From positions 1 to 5,168 of the forward strand of contig JAFDHW010000194.1 of the NCBI GenBank assembly GCA_019308705.1: 5,168 bases of DNA, in the 5' to 3' direction. Made by a program: the position numbers and the translations under genes. Each line of letters opens with the position of its first letter. Within the stretch, counting starts at the first letter, position 1. Below, piece by piece: positions 4,202 through 5,168 of the stretch. The notes under the pieces were generated by a model. That model ran no database searches, had not been told where the DNA came from, and saw only the letters and a program-made list of their open reading frames with translations. Source of the stretch: Deltaproteobacteria bacterium. Its GTDB lineage: Bacteria; Desulfobacterota; Desulfobacteria; Desulfobacterales; Desulfatibacillaceae.

Positions 4202-5168
4202 ATGCAGCTTGGAATCATCGGCCTGCCCCAGGCGGGCAAGCAAACCATCTTCTCCGCCCTCACCGGAACCGCCTACCAAGTGGCCAAAAAGGGCGAGCAC
4301 CAGATCGCCACCATCGACGTGCCCGATTCCCGGGTCGACTTCTTGAGTGATCTGTACAATCCCGCCAAGACCACCTACGCCAAGGTCCAATACCTCCTTC
4401 CCCACCTGCCCGCCCGCCCCGACGGCGGCCGCATGCCCGACGCGGCCTTAAGCCACGTGCGCACCTCCGACGCCCTCATCCACGTGGTGCGGAACTTCGA
4501 ACTGCCGGGCCTTCCGGCCCCGGACCCGGCCCGCGACTTCAAGGCCCTGGACGAAGAGCTGTGCTTCGCCGACCTGGTGGTGGTGGAAAAACGCTCCGAG
4601 CGCCTGGCCGCGGACAAGAAGCGGGGCAAGAAGCCCGACCCCGGGGAAGAGGCGTTGCTTTCCGCCTGCCAAGCCATGCTGGAGCAGGGAAGGCCGCTGC
4701 GCCACGACCCCGCCCTGGCAAACGCCCCCCAGCTCAAGGGTTTCACCCTGCTGTCCGCAAAGCCGACCCTGGTGGTGATCAACAACCCGGACGAGGATGA
4801 ATCCCCGCCCCGGGGCAAGGGCGCCTGGGAAAAGGAGCGCTTTGTGGTGGTGCGCGGCAAGCTGGAGGAGGAGCTGGCCCAGATGACCGGGGAGGAGGCC
4901 GAGGTGTTCCTTGCGGAATACGGCGTGGCCGACCGGGCCATGGACCGCATGATCCACGAGTCTTACGCACTCCTGGGCATGATCAGCTTCTTCACCGTGG
5001 GCGAGGACGAGGTGCGGGCCTGGACCATCCCCCGGGGCACGCCCGCGGTGGAGGCCGCCGGCGCCATCCACACGGACCTGCAAAAGGGATTCATCCGGGC
5101 GGAGGTGGTGGCCTACCAGGACCTGAAGAACGCCGGCGGTTTCCAGGAAGCCAAGAAACAGGGCAAGG
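4202..5168 (+). CDS. YchF-family (Obg-like) P-loop protein with C-terminal TGS domain, 3' end outside window
   Basis: The gene is open to the window edge; 322 residues are visible of an expected 360 or so. YchF proteins are cytoplasmic P-loop ATPases/GTPases associated with ribosomes and stress responses. The start is ATG with GAGGAA about nine bases upstream. The N-terminus IIGLPQAGKQTIFSALTG (5-22) aligns with the YchF P-loop GLPNVGKSTLFNALT, but the Mg-binding Ser/Thr is Gln14. VPDSRVDFLSDLYNP aligns with the usual VPDxRL segment, yet the following DIAGLVKGAS (G3) is replaced by YLLPHLPARPDGG (64-76). DALIHVVRNFE resumes the family pattern, then come the helical arm (DLVVVEKR at 124-131) and VVINNPDED (191-199) in the G4/NxxE region. 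The C-terminal MISFFTVGEDEVRAWTIPRG (260-279) and AAGAIHTDLQKGFIRAEV match the YchF TGS (DUF933) domain closely. I call it a divergent paralogue that may bind or hydrolyse nucleotide poorly; the housekeeping ychF is probably elsewhere. Confidence 0.88.
   Translation, partial: MQLGIIGLPQAGKQTIFSALTGTAYQVAKKGEHQIATIDVPDSRVDFLSDLYNPAKTTYAKVQYLLPHLPARPDGGRMPDAALSHVRTSDALIHVVRNFELPGLPAPDPARDFKALDEELCFADLVVVEKRSERLAADKKRGKKPDPGEEALLSACQAMLEQGRPLRHDPALANAPQLKGFTLLSAKPTLVVINNPDEDESPPRGKGAWEKERFVVVRGKLEEELAQMTGEEAEVFLAEYGVADRAMDRMIHESYALLGMISFFTVGEDEVRAWTIPRGTPAVEAAGAIHTDLQKGFIRAEVVAYQDLKNAGGFQEAKKQGK

Noticed and set aside
4103..4950. Minus-strand reading frames opposite the YchF-like gene
   Set aside because: They are Arg/Ser/Pro-rich or His/Gly-rich shadows without ribosome sites; the plus strand has a promoter and strong family similarity.
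1..5168. CRISPR arrays, tRNA or rRNA genes
   Set aside because: No regularly spaced repeats, tRNA cloverleaf signals or rRNA segments were seen on either strand.

Overview
The window is GC-rich DNA with tight gene packing, strong Shine-Dalgarno sites and sigma70-like promoters. Its gene content is a paired acyl-CoA dehydrogenase operon, an iron-sulfur flavoprotein, a small TauE/SafE permease and a YchF-like P-loop protein. With a group IIC-type intron sequence, this suggests an anaerobic bacterium that oxidises acyl-CoAs, most likely a Desulfobacterota (deltaproteobacterial) sulfate reducer or syntroph. That assignment is an impression from gene style; no search was run.

Layout. (1) Positions 1-185, minus strand: sequence with the 5' end (GTGCG...) and domain V of a group IIC intron, but with almost everything between them missing. 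It begins directly after the U-tract of a rho-independent terminator (186-219), the normal insertion site of IIC introns. A 26-bp perfect palindrome lies inside it. (2) Positions 248-2576, minus strand: a two-gene operon of acyl-CoA dehydrogenases (363 aa upstream, 397 aa downstream, 43 nt apart, each with an AGGAGG site), ending at that terminator. The two subunits have lost complementary sets of FAD-site motifs, which suggests an obligate heteromeric enzyme. (3) Positions 2577-2828: a divergent intergenic region with a minus promoter, a 14-bp perfect palindrome at its predicted start point (operator candidate), a leader hairpin, and a near-consensus plus promoter. (4) Positions 2829-3692, plus: an iron-sulfur flavoprotein of the NADPH-dependent FMN reductase superfamily with an added C-terminal zinc-ribbon-like cysteine cluster. 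(5) Positions 3694-4059, minus: a half-size TauE/SafE membrane protein, convergent with gene 4 with one base between the stop codons. (6) Positions 4060-4201: a second divergent control region with an inverted repeat over a perfect TTGACA. (7) Position 4202 to the window end, plus: a YchF-family protein, truncated by the window edge, with a conserved TGS end but a changed Walker A and no recognisable G3 motif.

How they fit: the dehydrogenase pair should oxidise an unidentified acyl-CoA and pass electrons to an electron-transfer flavoprotein encoded elsewhere. The flavoprotein is a plausible redox partner or stress protein but has its own promoter. The permease and the YchF-like protein have no evident link to acyl-CoA oxidation. 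The points most worth a second look are the collapsed intron at the terminator, the complementary motif loss in the dehydrogenase pair, and the degenerate nucleotide-binding motifs of the YchF-like protein.
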